The notes beneath the pieces are model-generated. The model was not told the DNA's origin. It did no database searches and saw only the letters and a list, made by a program, of their open reading frames with translations. Made by a program: the position numbers and the translations under genes. A stretch of DNA of 64,000 nt from Pustulibacterium marinum (GTDB lineage Bacteria; Bacteroidota; Bacteroidia; Flavobacteriales; Flavobacteriaceae). Below, piece after piece: positions 1 through 8,920 of this stretch. The DNA lies in assembly GCF_900116665.1 (NCBI RefSeq), contig NZ_FPBK01000012.1:62001-126000 (forward strand), in the 5' to 3' direction. How positions within the stretch are numbered: the stretch's first letter is position 1; each line of letters opens with the position of its first letter.

Positions 1-240
1 GCTTCTGCACGTCAGGGTGATATTGTAGAGATTGGAATAGAGGTGGTTAAATTTGGTCGTTCTTCGTTGGTACTGAAATGTGAAGTACGAAATAAGATGA
101 CCCGCGAAACCATTATTACCGTAGACAATATTATTATGGTAAACTTAGGTGATGATGGAAGACCAAAACCACATGGGAAAACCGAAGTGGAATTTGTAAA
201 AGATCGTTTAGCGGAGGCCGAAGCAAATGGCGACAATTAA
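1..240 (+). CDS. Acyl-CoA thioesterase, hotdog fold (C-terminal part, cut by window edge)
   Basis: The reading frame is open from base 1 and ends at TAA 238-240, giving the last 79 residues. It should hydrolyse cytoplasmic acyl-CoA thioesters. The visible part contains the hotdog core motif KFGRSSLVLKCEV, the strand TIITVDNIIMVNL and the tail GRPKPHGK, which match the YciA/ACOT-type family. The family is usually 130-170 residues, so about half is missing upstream. An internal ATG at 43 is not the true start because the conserved reading continues upstream of it. The gene converges on the MscS gene, with 37 bases between the stop codons. Confidence 0.75.
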   Translation, partial: ASARQGDIVEIGIEVVKFGRSSLVLKCEVRNKMTRETIITVDNIIMVNLGDDGRPKPHGKTEVEFVKDRLAEAEANGDN

Positions 241-277
241 TAGTATTTTTTCATTATGGAAAAGCAAAGAGCAGGTA

Positions 278-1549
278 TTAAACCTGCTCTTGTTGTATAT
301 GAAAATCTTTACCGGTTGGTAACTCGTAAATTTCTAAATCAAAATACGGAACGGCAGCAATCAAATGTTCAAAAATATCTGCCATGATACGTTCATAATT
401 TACCCAACGTTTATCACTACAAAATACATAAATCTCCAAGGGAATTCCTTGTGGAGTAGGAGCCAGATGACGCGTCATCATCGTCATGTCTTTATTGGTA
501 GCCGGGTGTGTTTTGAGATACTCATCACAATACTTTCGGAAAATACCCAAATTGGTTTGGTTTCGTCCGTTGACCAAATTGGTTTTATCGTATTTATGTT
601 CTCTATTAAAATTATCAATATCACGCTGACGGTGTTCTATATAATCGGCTACGTCTTTTATCTTGGAAAACTTCGCTAAGTCTTCTTTAGTAAGAAAACG
701 CACACTATTTGTTTTAATGTAAATAGCCCTTTTGATACGTCTACCACCGCTATTTTGCATTCCTCTCCAGTTTTGGAAAGAATCAGAAATTAGGGCATAG
801 GTAGGAATGGTGGTGATGGTGTTATCAAAATTACGAACCTTTACCGTGGTAAGGTTGATCTCAAATACATCGCCATCTGCACCATATTTTGAAAGCGTAA
901 TCCAATCGCCAACACGTACCATATCGTTTACAGAAACCTGAATACTGGCTACAAATCCCAAAATAGAATCTTTGAATACCAATAGTATTACTGCTGAAGC
1001 GGCACCCAGTGTTCCTAAGAAATATAGAATGCTTTTTCCGGTTAATGTGGAGAATATGAAAAGGCAACCGATGATCCAAAATACAATGATGATCACCTGT
1101 GCAAAACTATCTACAGGTTTGTCTCTAAAGGCTTCTTTGGTTTTCAGGAAGTCGCGAGTGGTTTTCACCAGACTTCTTAGAATCCAAATGATCAAAATGA
1201 TCAAGTACACATCGGTGATGGCCATGACTGCAATTTTCCAATCTTCCAGCCCCTGAAAAATAGCAGGAATCAAATTCACTACCAGAATCAATGGAATTAC
1301 GTGTCCTACATATTTAGGGAAGTTACTTTCAACCAGAAAATCATCAAAAGTAGTTTTGGTTTTGTCTGAAAAAGCTTTGAATGCTTGCACCACTACTTTT
1401 CTACAAATCCAGTCAAACAGAATTACGGCAACCAGTAATATGGTTACATTTACCAAAAGGTTGATATTAAAAGCGGTTTGTTCTTCAAAACCGTGTTCAC
1501 GAAGATAATTGTATACCAGTTTGGTTAACCAGTTTAAATTTTCCATCAT
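278..1549 (-). CDS. Mechanosensitive ion channel, MscS family (YbdG/MscM-like)
   Basis: This inner-membrane channel of 423 residues should open under membrane tension and release solutes on osmotic downshock. About five hydrophobic segments lie in residues 25-205. They are followed by the MscS pore-lining and beta-domain signature (GFVASIQVSVNDMVRVGDW, around residue 205) and a long cytoplasmic C-terminal domain. The C-terminal extension with WVNYERIMADIFEHL followed by YFDLEIYELPTG is like the YbdG branch rather than short MscS. The start is ATG at 1549, with a second ATG directly behind it. The gene stands alone between the thioesterase and the penicillin-binding protein. Family assignment is strong; the exact conductance class is inferred. 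Confidence 0.9.
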   Translation of the reverse strand: MMENLNWLTKLVYNYLREHGFEEQTAFNINLLVNVTILLVAVILFDWICRKVVVQAFKAFSDKTKTTFDDFLVESNFPKYVGHVIPLILVVNLIPAIFQGLEDWKIAVMAITDVYLIILIIWILRSLVKTTRDFLKTKEAFRDKPVDSFAQVIIIVFWIIGCLFIFSTLTGKSILYFLGTLGAASAVILLVFKDSILGFVASIQVSVNDMVRVGDWITLSKYGADGDVFEINLTTVKVRNFDNTITTIPTYALISDSFQNWRGMQNSGGRRIKRAIYIKTNSVRFLTKEDLAKFSKIKDVADYIEHRQRDIDNFNREHKYDKTNLVNGRNQTNLGIFRKYCDEYLKTHPATNKDMTMMTRHLAPTPQGIPLEIYVFCSDKRWVNYERIMADIFEHLIAAVPYFDLEIYELPTGKDFHIQQEQV

Positions 1550-1669
1550 AGTTGTTTCATCAGATATTAGAGCGCTTGCTATGTACCTTTAGTACATAGG
1601 TTCACTAGTACAAAATACTCTGGCAAAACTACAAATTATCCTGAGAGTTGCTTAGAATTTTTTCAGTGC

Positions 1670-4030
1670 TTATTGTGCTTTTTTCTTTTTAAGAAAAGAG
1701 AAAAATCCTTTTCGTTTTTTCTTTTTCTCGTCTTCTTTTTTCTGAGCTTCTTCGGTATCTTCACCCTTTAATTTAATGGTACTTTTATTTCCGAAAAGTC
1801 GGTCTACAAAAGTTTCTTCATACCTATCTTCACACTGCAATGCTGCCACTACTTCTTCTGAAGGATCTTCAAAATGTGCATTGGTAATATCGTTGAACGT
1901 AGCATTCTGATTTAGTTTTTTATAAAATCTACCAAACATAGGCAATGCTGCATTAGCACCTTGACCAATTCTGGTACTATTAAACCCTATTTGATGATTG
2001 TCATTCCCAACCCAGGTTACGGTAACTAGTTTAGGAGTAATCCCAACAAACCAGGCATCACGGTTGTCTTGTGTAGTTCCGGTTTTTCCGGCAATGTCGT
2101 TTTGTAAACCATACGTATAACGCAATCGGGTAGCGGTACCTTCATTTACGGTAGCCTTCATGTATTCAATCATGGTTTGGCGCGTATCATCTGAAAATGC
2201 TTGTGGAGCTTCTTTCTCGGTTGTATGTTCCATGATCACTTTGCCACGTTTGTCTACAATTTTGGTAATGTAATATGGTTTTATAGGGCGACTATCATTC
2301 ACAAAACTGGCGTAAGCAGAAGCTAATTCTTTTAAAGAAAGTTCGGCTGTTCCCAGTGCAATAGAGGACACTTGTGGTAAATCTGATTGAATACCCATGG
2401 CATGAGCCTGATCTATAACTTTATCTACCCCTGTATGTTTCAGTACCTTAACGGCAATGGTATTTACAGAATGACTCAAAGCATATTTCATACTGTAAAA
2501 CGTATGTTCATCGTCATCTTCATTTTTGGTAGCATTGGTGGGCGTCCAGTCTTCTTCATCCTTGTATGTAACCGCTTCAATAGGGAAATAGGCACATGGC
2601 TGCGTACCGTTTTGCAAGGCAGCAGTATATACAAAAGGTTTGAACGTAGAACCTACCTGGCGTTTACTTTGTGAAATATGATCGTATTTAAAATGCTTAA
2701 AATTTACTCCGCCAATGTAGGCACGTACTGCACCAGTATTTGGTTCCAAGGCTAAGAAACCGGTGTTCAATTGTTTTAAATGGTATTGTAAACTATCTAA
2801 GGTAGAGATCTCTAACACAGTATCTTTCATTTGCTCTAAAACGTGTACCGAATGTTTCTTTTCTAACTGAGCAATGATTTCTTTTTCTGAAAGGCCTTCT
2901 TTCTTTAGTTTTTGATAAACCGGAAGTTTACGCATGGCCGATTGAAAGATCTTTTTGTTCTTTCGCCATGGGGTATAGTTACCGTATGCCTTTTCATATT
3001 GATTTTGAATATACGTCATGTGTGCCATCATTGCATCTTCCGCAATTTCCTGCATATCCAAATCTAGGGTTGTATAAATGCGTAAACCATCTTTGTACAC
3101 ATCATAATCAGAACCATCTGGTTTTTTGTATTGTTTTAGGAGCGTATCGAGTTCTTGGCGTATTTGTTCTCTAAAATAGGGCGCTGCACCTTCATCAGAT
3201 TGAAAACTTCTGTACGTAAGTTTGATGTTTTTCAACATGGCATTTTGGGCTTCCGCTTCCGTAATGTAACCATATTTTTGCATTTGGGTAAGCACCACAT
3301 CTCTTCGTAATTGGCTACGCTCTCTAAACAATCGTGGATTGTAGCTATGGTTTGCTTTAAGCGTTCCTATCAATGTAGCAGATTCGTCCAGTGTAAGGTC
3401 GGTTACCTCTTTGTTATAGAATTTCTTTGCAGCACTTTCAATTCCGTAGGTATTATCAGAAAATGAAACCGTGTTTAAGTACAAGGTTAAAATTTCATTT
3501 TTAGCATAAATGTCTTCCAATCTTCCAGCTACAATAGCTTCTTTGTATTTATTTACCGGCATAGAAAATAGGCCGTGATCGGGTCTACCAAAAAGATTCT
3601 TTGCCAACTGCATGGTAATGGTACTCCCACCACCGGAAGAATCATCACCCATAAGAATAGACTTAAACAATACACGTAGCATACTGCGACTATCTACACC
3701 GTCGTGTTCATAAAAACGAGCGTCTTCCGTAGCTACTAAGGCATCTACCAAATGTTTGGGTAACTGATCGTATGCTACCAACTCACGGTCATAGATAAAG
3801 TATTTACCAATAAGTTTTCCGTTATGGTCATATACGCCGGAAGCAATGGCTTGTTTGAGCGAAGTAATTTCCTTAGCATCAGGTATTTTACCCCAAAAAC
3901 CAAAGTACACACTTCCCATAAATAACAACACTGCAGCGAAACCCGCCAAGATGATCCCAACGATCCACTTAAACCAGCGGTTACGAATCAGTTTTTTCCA
4001 AAAGTTTGATGAAGACTCTTTACTATTCAT
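1670..4030 (-). CDS. Class A penicillin-binding protein (bifunctional transglycosylase/transpeptidase, PBP1a type)
   Basis: This protein polymerises lipid II into glycan strands and cross-links the peptides on the periplasmic side of the inner membrane. It has a short basic cytoplasmic tail and one membrane anchor (about residues 20-45). The GT51 domain carries EDARFYEHDG (catalytic Glu near residue 105) and GGSTITMQLAKNLF. The transpeptidase domain carries SxxK as STFK near residue 460, SVN, and KTGTT near residue 650. The C-terminus is rich in Lys and Glu. I chose the ATG at 4030; the frame extends to a TTG at 4042, but that adds only four residues. It is divergent from the SDR gene. Confidence 0.95.
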   Translation of the reverse strand: MNSKESSSNFWKKLIRNRWFKWIVGIILAGFAAVLLFMGSVYFGFWGKIPDAKEITSLKQAIASGVYDHNGKLIGKYFIYDRELVAYDQLPKHLVDALVATEDARFYEHDGVDSRSMLRVLFKSILMGDDSSGGGSTITMQLAKNLFGRPDHGLFSMPVNKYKEAIVAGRLEDIYAKNEILTLYLNTVSFSDNTYGIESAAKKFYNKEVTDLTLDESATLIGTLKANHSYNPRLFRERSQLRRDVVLTQMQKYGYITEAEAQNAMLKNIKLTYRSFQSDEGAAPYFREQIRQELDTLLKQYKKPDGSDYDVYKDGLRIYTTLDLDMQEIAEDAMMAHMTYIQNQYEKAYGNYTPWRKNKKIFQSAMRKLPVYQKLKKEGLSEKEIIAQLEKKHSVHVLEQMKDTVLEISTLDSLQYHLKQLNTGFLALEPNTGAVRAYIGGVNFKHFKYDHISQSKRQVGSTFKPFVYTAALQNGTQPCAYFPIEAVTYKDEEDWTPTNATKNEDDDEHTFYSMKYALSHSVNTIAVKVLKHTGVDKVIDQAHAMGIQSDLPQVSSIALGTAELSLKELASAYASFVNDSRPIKPYYITKIVDKRGKVIMEHTTEKEAPQAFSDDTRQTMIEYMKATVNEGTATRLRYTYGLQNDIAGKTGTTQDNRDAWFVGITPKLVTVTWVGNDNHQIGFNSTRIGQGANAALPMFGRFYKKLNQNATFNDITNAHFEDPSEEVVAALQCEDRYEETFVDRLFGNKSTIKLKGEDTEEAQKKEDEKKKKRKGFFSFLKKKKAQ

Positions 4031-4336
4031 AATTACAAACAAACAAAATTCACTTCTGTAATGCTGTTAAGAGCCTATTAAAATTGTGTACAAAAAAGCA
4101 TAAAAATAGCTTTTTAAAACTCCTAGTAGCCATTTGACGAATTCGCTAATAGGGAACAAAGTTATGGTTGTATAGCATCAATTGTTATTGCTATGTTGTA
4201 AGACACCGCGTGATAGATAAAGCCATACAACCAATACGTACGAAGTTTTGGCTACAATAAACCTCACTTTGGCAACATATTTCTTCACATACTGAAGCAA
4301 TTTTGCAACAGCTATAATACAAATTCAAAAAATAGT
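4031..4336. other. Intergenic region between divergent PBP1a and SDR genes
   Basis: About 306 bases of AT-rich sequence lie between two divergent starts, so both promoters should be here. I see no convincing full Bacteroidota promoter pair (TTTG then TAnnTTTG with 19-base spacing), no repeat and no open frame with coding character. Confidence 0.4.
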
Positions 4337-5140
4337 ATGAAGACCATATTTATAACAGGAGCTTCTTCAGGCTTAGGAAAAGCCACCGCATTATTTTTTC
4401 AATCCAAAGGTTGGCAGGTGATTGCCACTATGCGAAATCCTGAAAAGGAAACCGAACTAAACCAATATGATCATGTAAGCCTTATGGAACTAGACGTGAC
4501 CAATCATCAACAAATAGAAACTGTAGTGGCAGCGGTAACAGCTACCTATAGCATAGATGTTGTATTTAACAATGCAGGTTACGGACTTATGAGTGCACTG
4601 GAAGCCATGACCGATGATCAAATGACTCGCCAAATAGAAACCAACTTATTGGGAGTTATACGAGTAACCAAAGCTTTTATTCCGTATTTCAGAGCCAAGC
4701 AAAGCGGTTTGTTTATTGCCACTACATCTATAGGAGGTAGTCTTGCGTTTCCGTTACATTCACTGTATCAAGCGGCAAAATTTGGTGTAGAAGGTTGGTC
4801 CGAAGCCATGTCCTTTGAGTTGGGAATGCACCATATTGGTATTAAAACAGTTGCTCCCGGCGCTATTGCAACTGATTTTACAGGGAGGTCTTTAGATAAA
4901 AATTCACATTCGGCTTATGAAACTTTAGAGGATAAACTCTTTGGTAGTATTGAGGGAATGATGGATGCTGCCGCTACTCCAGAGCGTATAGCCGCAGTGG
5001 TTTATGAGGCAGCTACCGATGGAAAAGACCAGGTGAAATATATTGCAGGGCCTGATGCAGCACAATTATATGAAGCACGTACCCAAATGGGTAGTGAAGC
5101 ATTTAGAAAAATGATTCGAACTCAGTTCTTTGGAGAATAA
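4337..5140 (+). CDS. SDR family oxidoreductase
   Basis: A cytoplasmic short-chain dehydrogenase/reductase of 267 residues with a Rossmann fold. The nucleotide-binding motif is TGASSGLGKA (residues 7-16), NNAG is at residues 78-81, and the catalytic set is Ser131, Tyr144 and Lys148 (YQAAK). Arg33 after the second strand fits NADP preference, but this is inference. The substrate cannot be read from the sequence. The AraC-type regulator starts 15 bases downstream on the same strand. SDR-AraC pairs are common in this phylum, and the regulator may control this gene. Confidence 0.92.
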   Translation: MKTIFITGASSGLGKATALFFQSKGWQVIATMRNPEKETELNQYDHVSLMELDVTNHQQIETVVAAVTATYSIDVVFNNAGYGLMSALEAMTDDQMTRQIETNLLGVIRVTKAFIPYFRAKQSGLFIATTSIGGSLAFPLHSLYQAAKFGVEGWSEAMSFELGMHHIGIKTVAPGAIATDFTGRSLDKNSHSAYETLEDKLFGSIEGMMDAAATPERIAAVVYEAATDGKDQVKYIAGPDAAQLYEARTQMGSEAFRKMIRTQFFGE

Positions 5141-5155
5141 TGGTATTTTTGTAAA

Positions 5156-6070
5156 GTGAAACAGATACATTCCTTAGCACAATTTCATGCGTTATTATCC
5201 TTACCAAAGCCTCTACATCCTTTGGTGAGTGTAGTACGTGTTTCTGAATTGCATTTGACAAATACCGCTGTTTGGACACAGTTTGCCACAGACTTTTATA
5301 CCATTTCTTTAAAAGATAATATTCAGTCTAAAGTAAAGTACGGGCTGCAGTATTACGATTTTGATACGGGTACCATGACGTTTATAGCTCCCAATCAAGT
5401 ACAAACGGTGGAGCCCAATGAAGCCAATGCCTCTAATGAAATACAGGGAACAGGTTATGTATTGATGTTTCATCCTGATTTTTTAGCAACACATCCGTTG
5501 GCTGCAGACATTCATAACTACGGTTTTTTTGCGTATGCAGTCAACGAAGCTTTGCATCTTTCTGAAAAAGAAAAAAAAGATGTAGTAGCTATTTTTGAAA
5601 AGATAGCGACCGAATATCAGCATATAGATAAACATACCCAAGCAATTATTTTGTCACATTTAGATTTGCTTCTCCATTATAGCAATCGTTTTTATGAGCG
5701 TCAATTTATAACGCGAACCAAAGTGAATCATGATCTGGTAGCGAATATGGAACAACTACTACATAGCTATTTTGATACCGAAGCACCACTGCTCTCCGGA
5801 CTTCCAACAGTTGGTTATTTGGCAGAACAGCTGCATGTATCGCCACGGTATTTGAGTGATATGTTGCGCTCGGTCACCGGGCAAAATACACAATACCATA
5901 TTCATGAGTATGTATTGGCCAAAGCCAAAGAAAAGCTAGTCACCACCAACCAATCTGTGGGTGAAATAGCCTTTGCTTTAGGTTTTGAACATTCACAGTC
6001 GTTTAATAAATTGTTTAAATCCAAGATCAATCAAACGCCGTTAGCCTACAGACAATCTTTCCGTAGGTAG
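5156..6070 (+). CDS. AraC family transcriptional regulator
   Basis: A 304-residue regulator with an N-terminal sensing domain (about residues 20-180) and a C-terminal double helix-turn-helix (about 210-300). The second HTH contains VGEIAFALGFEHSQSFNKLF and ends with TPLAYRQSFRR, the usual AraC C-terminal pattern. The start is GTG at 5156; the first in-frame ATG lies more than 60 codons downstream, inside the conserved sensing domain. A TAnnTTTG-like box (TATTTTTG, 5144-5151) lies five bases before the GTG. It might produce a nearly leaderless transcript independent of the SDR gene. The ligand is unknown. Confidence 0.9.
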   Translation: MKQIHSLAQFHALLSLPKPLHPLVSVVRVSELHLTNTAVWTQFATDFYTISLKDNIQSKVKYGLQYYDFDTGTMTFIAPNQVQTVEPNEANASNEIQGTGYVLMFHPDFLATHPLAADIHNYGFFAYAVNEALHLSEKEKKDVVAIFEKIATEYQHIDKHTQAIILSHLDLLLHYSNRFYERQFITRTKVNHDLVANMEQLLHSYFDTEAPLLSGLPTVGYLAEQLHVSPRYLSDMLRSVTGQNTQYHIHEYVLAKAKEKLVTTNQSVGEIAFALGFEHSQSFNKLFKSKINQTPLAYRQSFRR

Positions 6071-6900
6071 GTATGCGTGAGTCATGCATATCACGTTACA
6101 TGATTTTTTGGTACTGCCCAATGAAAAATAAGCTGGTACGTTTGGTAACATTGTGGCTATGCTATATCTTGTTATCATATGGGCTTGGAAACATTCAGAA
6201 ACCTATATCTTACCAATTGCGCATGCATTCATTGAGCGCTTCATTTGGGTGAGCAAATATTCAATTTAAAATAACAGTATAGTGAGTCCATATTATTATG
6301 GGAAAACCATGGACCCGGTATGGACTTACCATGGACTCACCATGGACTAAGGTAAGAGGATGCTTACGGGAAGCCAACAGGTACGCACCGGGATCATGGG
6401 AAGGATTTTATGGCTATTGCGCTATTTCTTGGGAAGGTGGTTTTACCATTTTGTTCTAACGGTTTGGAGTAGAAGTTGTATATTGGTTTGTATGAATAGA
6501 AATCACATTAAAATATACTTCATCAATTGTGAATAAGATCCTGAAAACTATTATGTGATTGATGGATGGGATAGATAGATTTCTATGCATAAAATGATGA
6601 AATTTAAACAAATGAAACAAAATGAAGATATCAAAAAGCGGTTTTTAAAACGGCATTTTTCAGAAATGAGTATGAAGTTCAGGCAAGAGAGAATTTACAA
6701 AAAGAATTAGTAGATCTTGGCTAAAATAAGTCAGTAGCTTAGGAGTTCATACGTTAAAACCTTTACAATAACCAGCTGCTAAAGGAACGTTACCAGTTCA
6801 ATTCTTTCTTTATTTTTATGGACCATAGGTAAGATGTATAAAAAATGTTTGTATTTTGCAGTAGCCCTTTAGGGAATCACTCTTGTAAAGTACTGTTGTT
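6071..6900. other. 830-base gene-poor region with phased repeats and a decayed reading frame
   Basis: No intact gene is visible. From 6287 to 6352 there is an 11-bp phased repeat array (separate entry). At 6626-6723 an open stretch without a start codon reads AVFKTAFFRNEYEVQAREN and ends LQKELVDLG, then a stop. It has coding-like composition and may be the remains of a gene, but I do not recognise the family. The rest shows nothing I can support. Confidence 0.45.
6287..6352. repeat. 11-bp phased tandem array, unit ATGGACTnACC
   Basis: The core ATGGAC or a close variant begins at 6298 (ATGGGA), 6309, 6320, 6331 and 6342, exactly 11 bases apart. A weaker unit (TCCATA) sits at 6287. The last three units are almost identical (ATGGACTTACC, ATGGACTCACC, ATGGACTAAGG). 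The period equals about one DNA helical turn. It lies in a gene-poor stretch downstream of the AraC gene. Confidence 0.85.
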
Positions 6901-7431
6901 ATGGAAGATCGTATAGAAATCCCTTTGAGTAAGACCAAATTATTATTACTTCTTTTAGGAGGTATTGGTTTTGTGGTGCTTGGCACATGGTTTACCATAC
7001 ATCCCGAACAATTTAAAACTCCGTTGTTTCAAAGTTCCGAAGTCATAAGGATGTCGGGTATTGCTTCCATCGTATTTTTTGGTGTTTGCGTAGTGTTTAT
7101 TTTCAAGAAATTATTTGATAAAAAAGTAGGACTTATTATGGATGAAAATGGGATTACAGACCACTCCAGCGGTACGAGTGTAGGACTCATAGAATGGGAT
7201 GATATCATAGGTTTGGAAACCGTTCAGGTAGCTTCTACAAAAATTATGATGTTATTGACCAATCAACCTGAAAAATACATTGCCCGCGCAAAAAACGGAA
7301 TTGCCAAACAAGCCATGAAAGCCAATTATAAAATGTATGGCTCTCCTTTATCTATTGCTTCCAACTCATTACAAATTACATATGACGATCTTGAAAAATT
7401 GATCACAAAAGTACTAGATGAGCGGAAGTAG
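6901..7431 (+). CDS. STM3941-like small membrane protein
   Basis: A 176-residue protein starting with IEIPLSKTKLLLLLLGGIG, the typical opening of the STM3941 family seen in many Bacteroidota. Two membrane segments (about residues 12-32 and 50-70) are followed by a soluble PH-like domain with GLIMDENGITDHSSG and IEWDDIIGLE. The function of the family is not known. The last 70 bases of this gene and 18 bases beyond its stop recur at 8765-8852, next to a truncated reading frame, so the 3' end was duplicated or recombined. Confidence 0.75.
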   Translation: MEDRIEIPLSKTKLLLLLLGGIGFVVLGTWFTIHPEQFKTPLFQSSEVIRMSGIASIVFFGVCVVFIFKKLFDKKVGLIMDENGITDHSSGTSVGLIEWDDIIGLETVQVASTKIMMLLTNQPEKYIARAKNGIAKQAMKANYKMYGSPLSIASNSLQITYDDLEKLITKVLDERK

Positions 7432-7446
7432 CTAAAGGACGGGGTG
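7359..7446 (+). repeat. 88-bp direct repeat, copy A
   Basis: This copy covers the 3' end of the STM3941-like gene plus 18 bases after its stop. It matches 8765-8852 with two mismatches that I can see (A/G near 7397 and C/T near 7440). Copies A and B are about 1.4 kb apart in the same orientation. Confidence 0.93.
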
Positions 7447-7543
7447 AAACATATTGACTTAAAAAGAAATAGTAGTTCTAGTTGATTGTCAATCAGTAGA
7501 ATGTATACATCTGTCACTGTTGAACAGACCTTAAAAGAAATTC

Positions 7544-8683
7544 ATGAAAAAAATATTACATCTCTATTTGTTGCTCTTTGGTTGTATGGCCTTTGCACAA
7601 GTAGAAGACTATATCTATCCACTCAACAAAATGGAAACTCTTTTGACTAGGGATGTCAAAATTGTATTGAACGAGCAACTGGCAGACAAAAAAGTTGTTT
7701 TTTTAGGAGAATCGGAACACCATATAGGATCGGACTTTCTTGCAAAAACAGCATTTGTTAAATACTTGGTTTTGGAAAAGGGATATACTGAAATTGCTTT
7801 TGAAGCAGATTTCTTTGCACTTTATTTTGACCATAGTAAGAACAATTTATATCCATTTTGGTCTCGTTCAGAACAGTGTGTTGAGTTATTTCAATTTTTA
7901 CAAGAACAAGAGGTAACCATTTGGGGTTTTGATAATCAATTGGGAGCAAACTATACACAAACTCATTTTACACAAAAGCTAGCCGCTTTTATCGAAGCAA
8001 AGGCGATAACTATTGACGATCGTTTTTTGGAACTCACCACCGTTTATCTTCAAAATAGGAGCAAAGCTAGTAAGGCACTCGGAAAAAACAATCTGGCACT
8101 ACTTAACAAAGGAATAACCTCTTTATTGAGCCAAAATGAAGTTCAGAAGGATATACTTTGGTATCAATTTTTAAAGACTTTGCAAAGTGACGTTCTCATT
8201 AATACCACGCACAAGAGTAGTACAAAGGGAATTCCTATTCGGGATACTCAAATGGCTTCAAACCTAAATTTTTTAGTGCATCATATGCCAGATAAAAAGA
8301 TGATTGTATGGTTGGCTAACGCCCATATGGCTAAATACGAATATGAATTTATGAAGGGAGAAACAATGGGAGCACAGTTTGTAGCTCAACAGCCAAATGT
8401 GTCCTATCACATTGCTTTCTCACCTATTTATATGCCTTACCGAAAAGAAAAATGGATTGCTAAATCTCATGAAGATCCAGAGAATTTATTGCATTACCTA
8501 CCTTCTACAAAGTCTAATTATTTTATAGATTCCAAGCACTTGATTGAGGATTACCCTGAGTATGCTACCATGAAATTCGAAGGAATGTTTCATCTAAAAG
8601 AGAACAAGACCCAATGGTTTCGACATTTTGATGCGCTGGTATTTATATCAGAAGGCGAAAAAATAACTTATACTAAAAACTAA
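7544..8683 (+). CDS. Erythromycin esterase-like (EreA/ChaN-type fold) secreted protein
   Basis: A 379-residue protein with a signal peptide (LYLLLFGCMAFAQ). The motif VVFLGESEHHIGS followed by GYTEIAFEADFFALY, and later WGFDNQLGA, match the erythromycin esterase superfamily, whose catalytic centre uses His and Glu in the GE-x-H motif. The spacing and the second-half motif VWLANAHMAKYEYEF are also of that fold. True macrolide esterases are cytoplasmic. A periplasmic or lipid-facing relative of unknown substrate is more likely here, so I would not call it a resistance gene. Confidence 0.75.
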   Translation: MKKILHLYLLLFGCMAFAQVEDYIYPLNKMETLLTRDVKIVLNEQLADKKVVFLGESEHHIGSDFLAKTAFVKYLVLEKGYTEIAFEADFFALYFDHSKNNLYPFWSRSEQCVELFQFLQEQEVTIWGFDNQLGANYTQTHFTQKLAAFIEAKAITIDDRFLELTTVYLQNRSKASKALGKNNLALLNKGITSLLSQNEVQKDILWYQFLKTLQSDVLINTTHKSSTKGIPIRDTQMASNLNFLVHHMPDKKMIVWLANAHMAKYEYEFMKGETMGAQFVAQQPNVSYHIAFSPIYMPYRKEKWIAKSHEDPENLLHYLPSTKSNYFIDSKHLIEDYPEYATMKFEGMFHLKENKTQWFRHFDALVFISEGEKITYTKN

Positions 8684-8691
8684 TTATTGAA

Positions 8692-8808
8692 ATGAAAACA
8701 TTTGAAGTTACTGAATCATTTGAGCTAGGCTATTATATCACTTTTGATAAGTTGTTTCCTAAGTTTCCAACTCATTACAAATTACATATGACGATCTTGA
8801 AAAGTTGA
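8692..8808 (+). pseudogene. Truncated reading frame fused to the 88-bp repeat
   Basis: An ATG eight bases after the previous stop opens a frame of 38 codons. The first 24 residues (beginning MKTFEVTESFELGYYITFDK) look like a genuine protein start. From base 8765 the sequence becomes the 88-bp repeat, read in a different frame from the original gene, and it stops at TGA 8806-8808. This is best explained as a gene whose remainder was replaced in a recombination event. I do not recognise the family. Confidence 0.6.
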
Positions 8809-8852
8809 TCACAAAAGTACTAGATGAGCGGAAGTAGCTAAAGGATGGGGTG
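8765..8852 (+). repeat. 88-bp direct repeat, copy B
   Basis: A second copy of the STM3941-like gene end (see 7359-7446). It joins a truncated reading frame on the left and the upstream region of the frameshifted 8921 gene on the right, and it marks a recombination or gene-loss junction. Confidence 0.93.
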
Positions 8853-8920
8853 TTTTTTATAAAACATCGTATCCTAAGTCAGTGCCTTTATACATAACCA
8901 AAACTTATAATCTATTAAAT

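Noticed and set aside
6287-6352. CRISPR array
   Set aside because: Units of 11 bp with no spacers, and no cas genes anywhere in the window.
7544-8683. Macrolide resistance gene
   Set aside because: Only the fold resembles erythromycin esterase; a signal peptide and the context do not support a resistance function.
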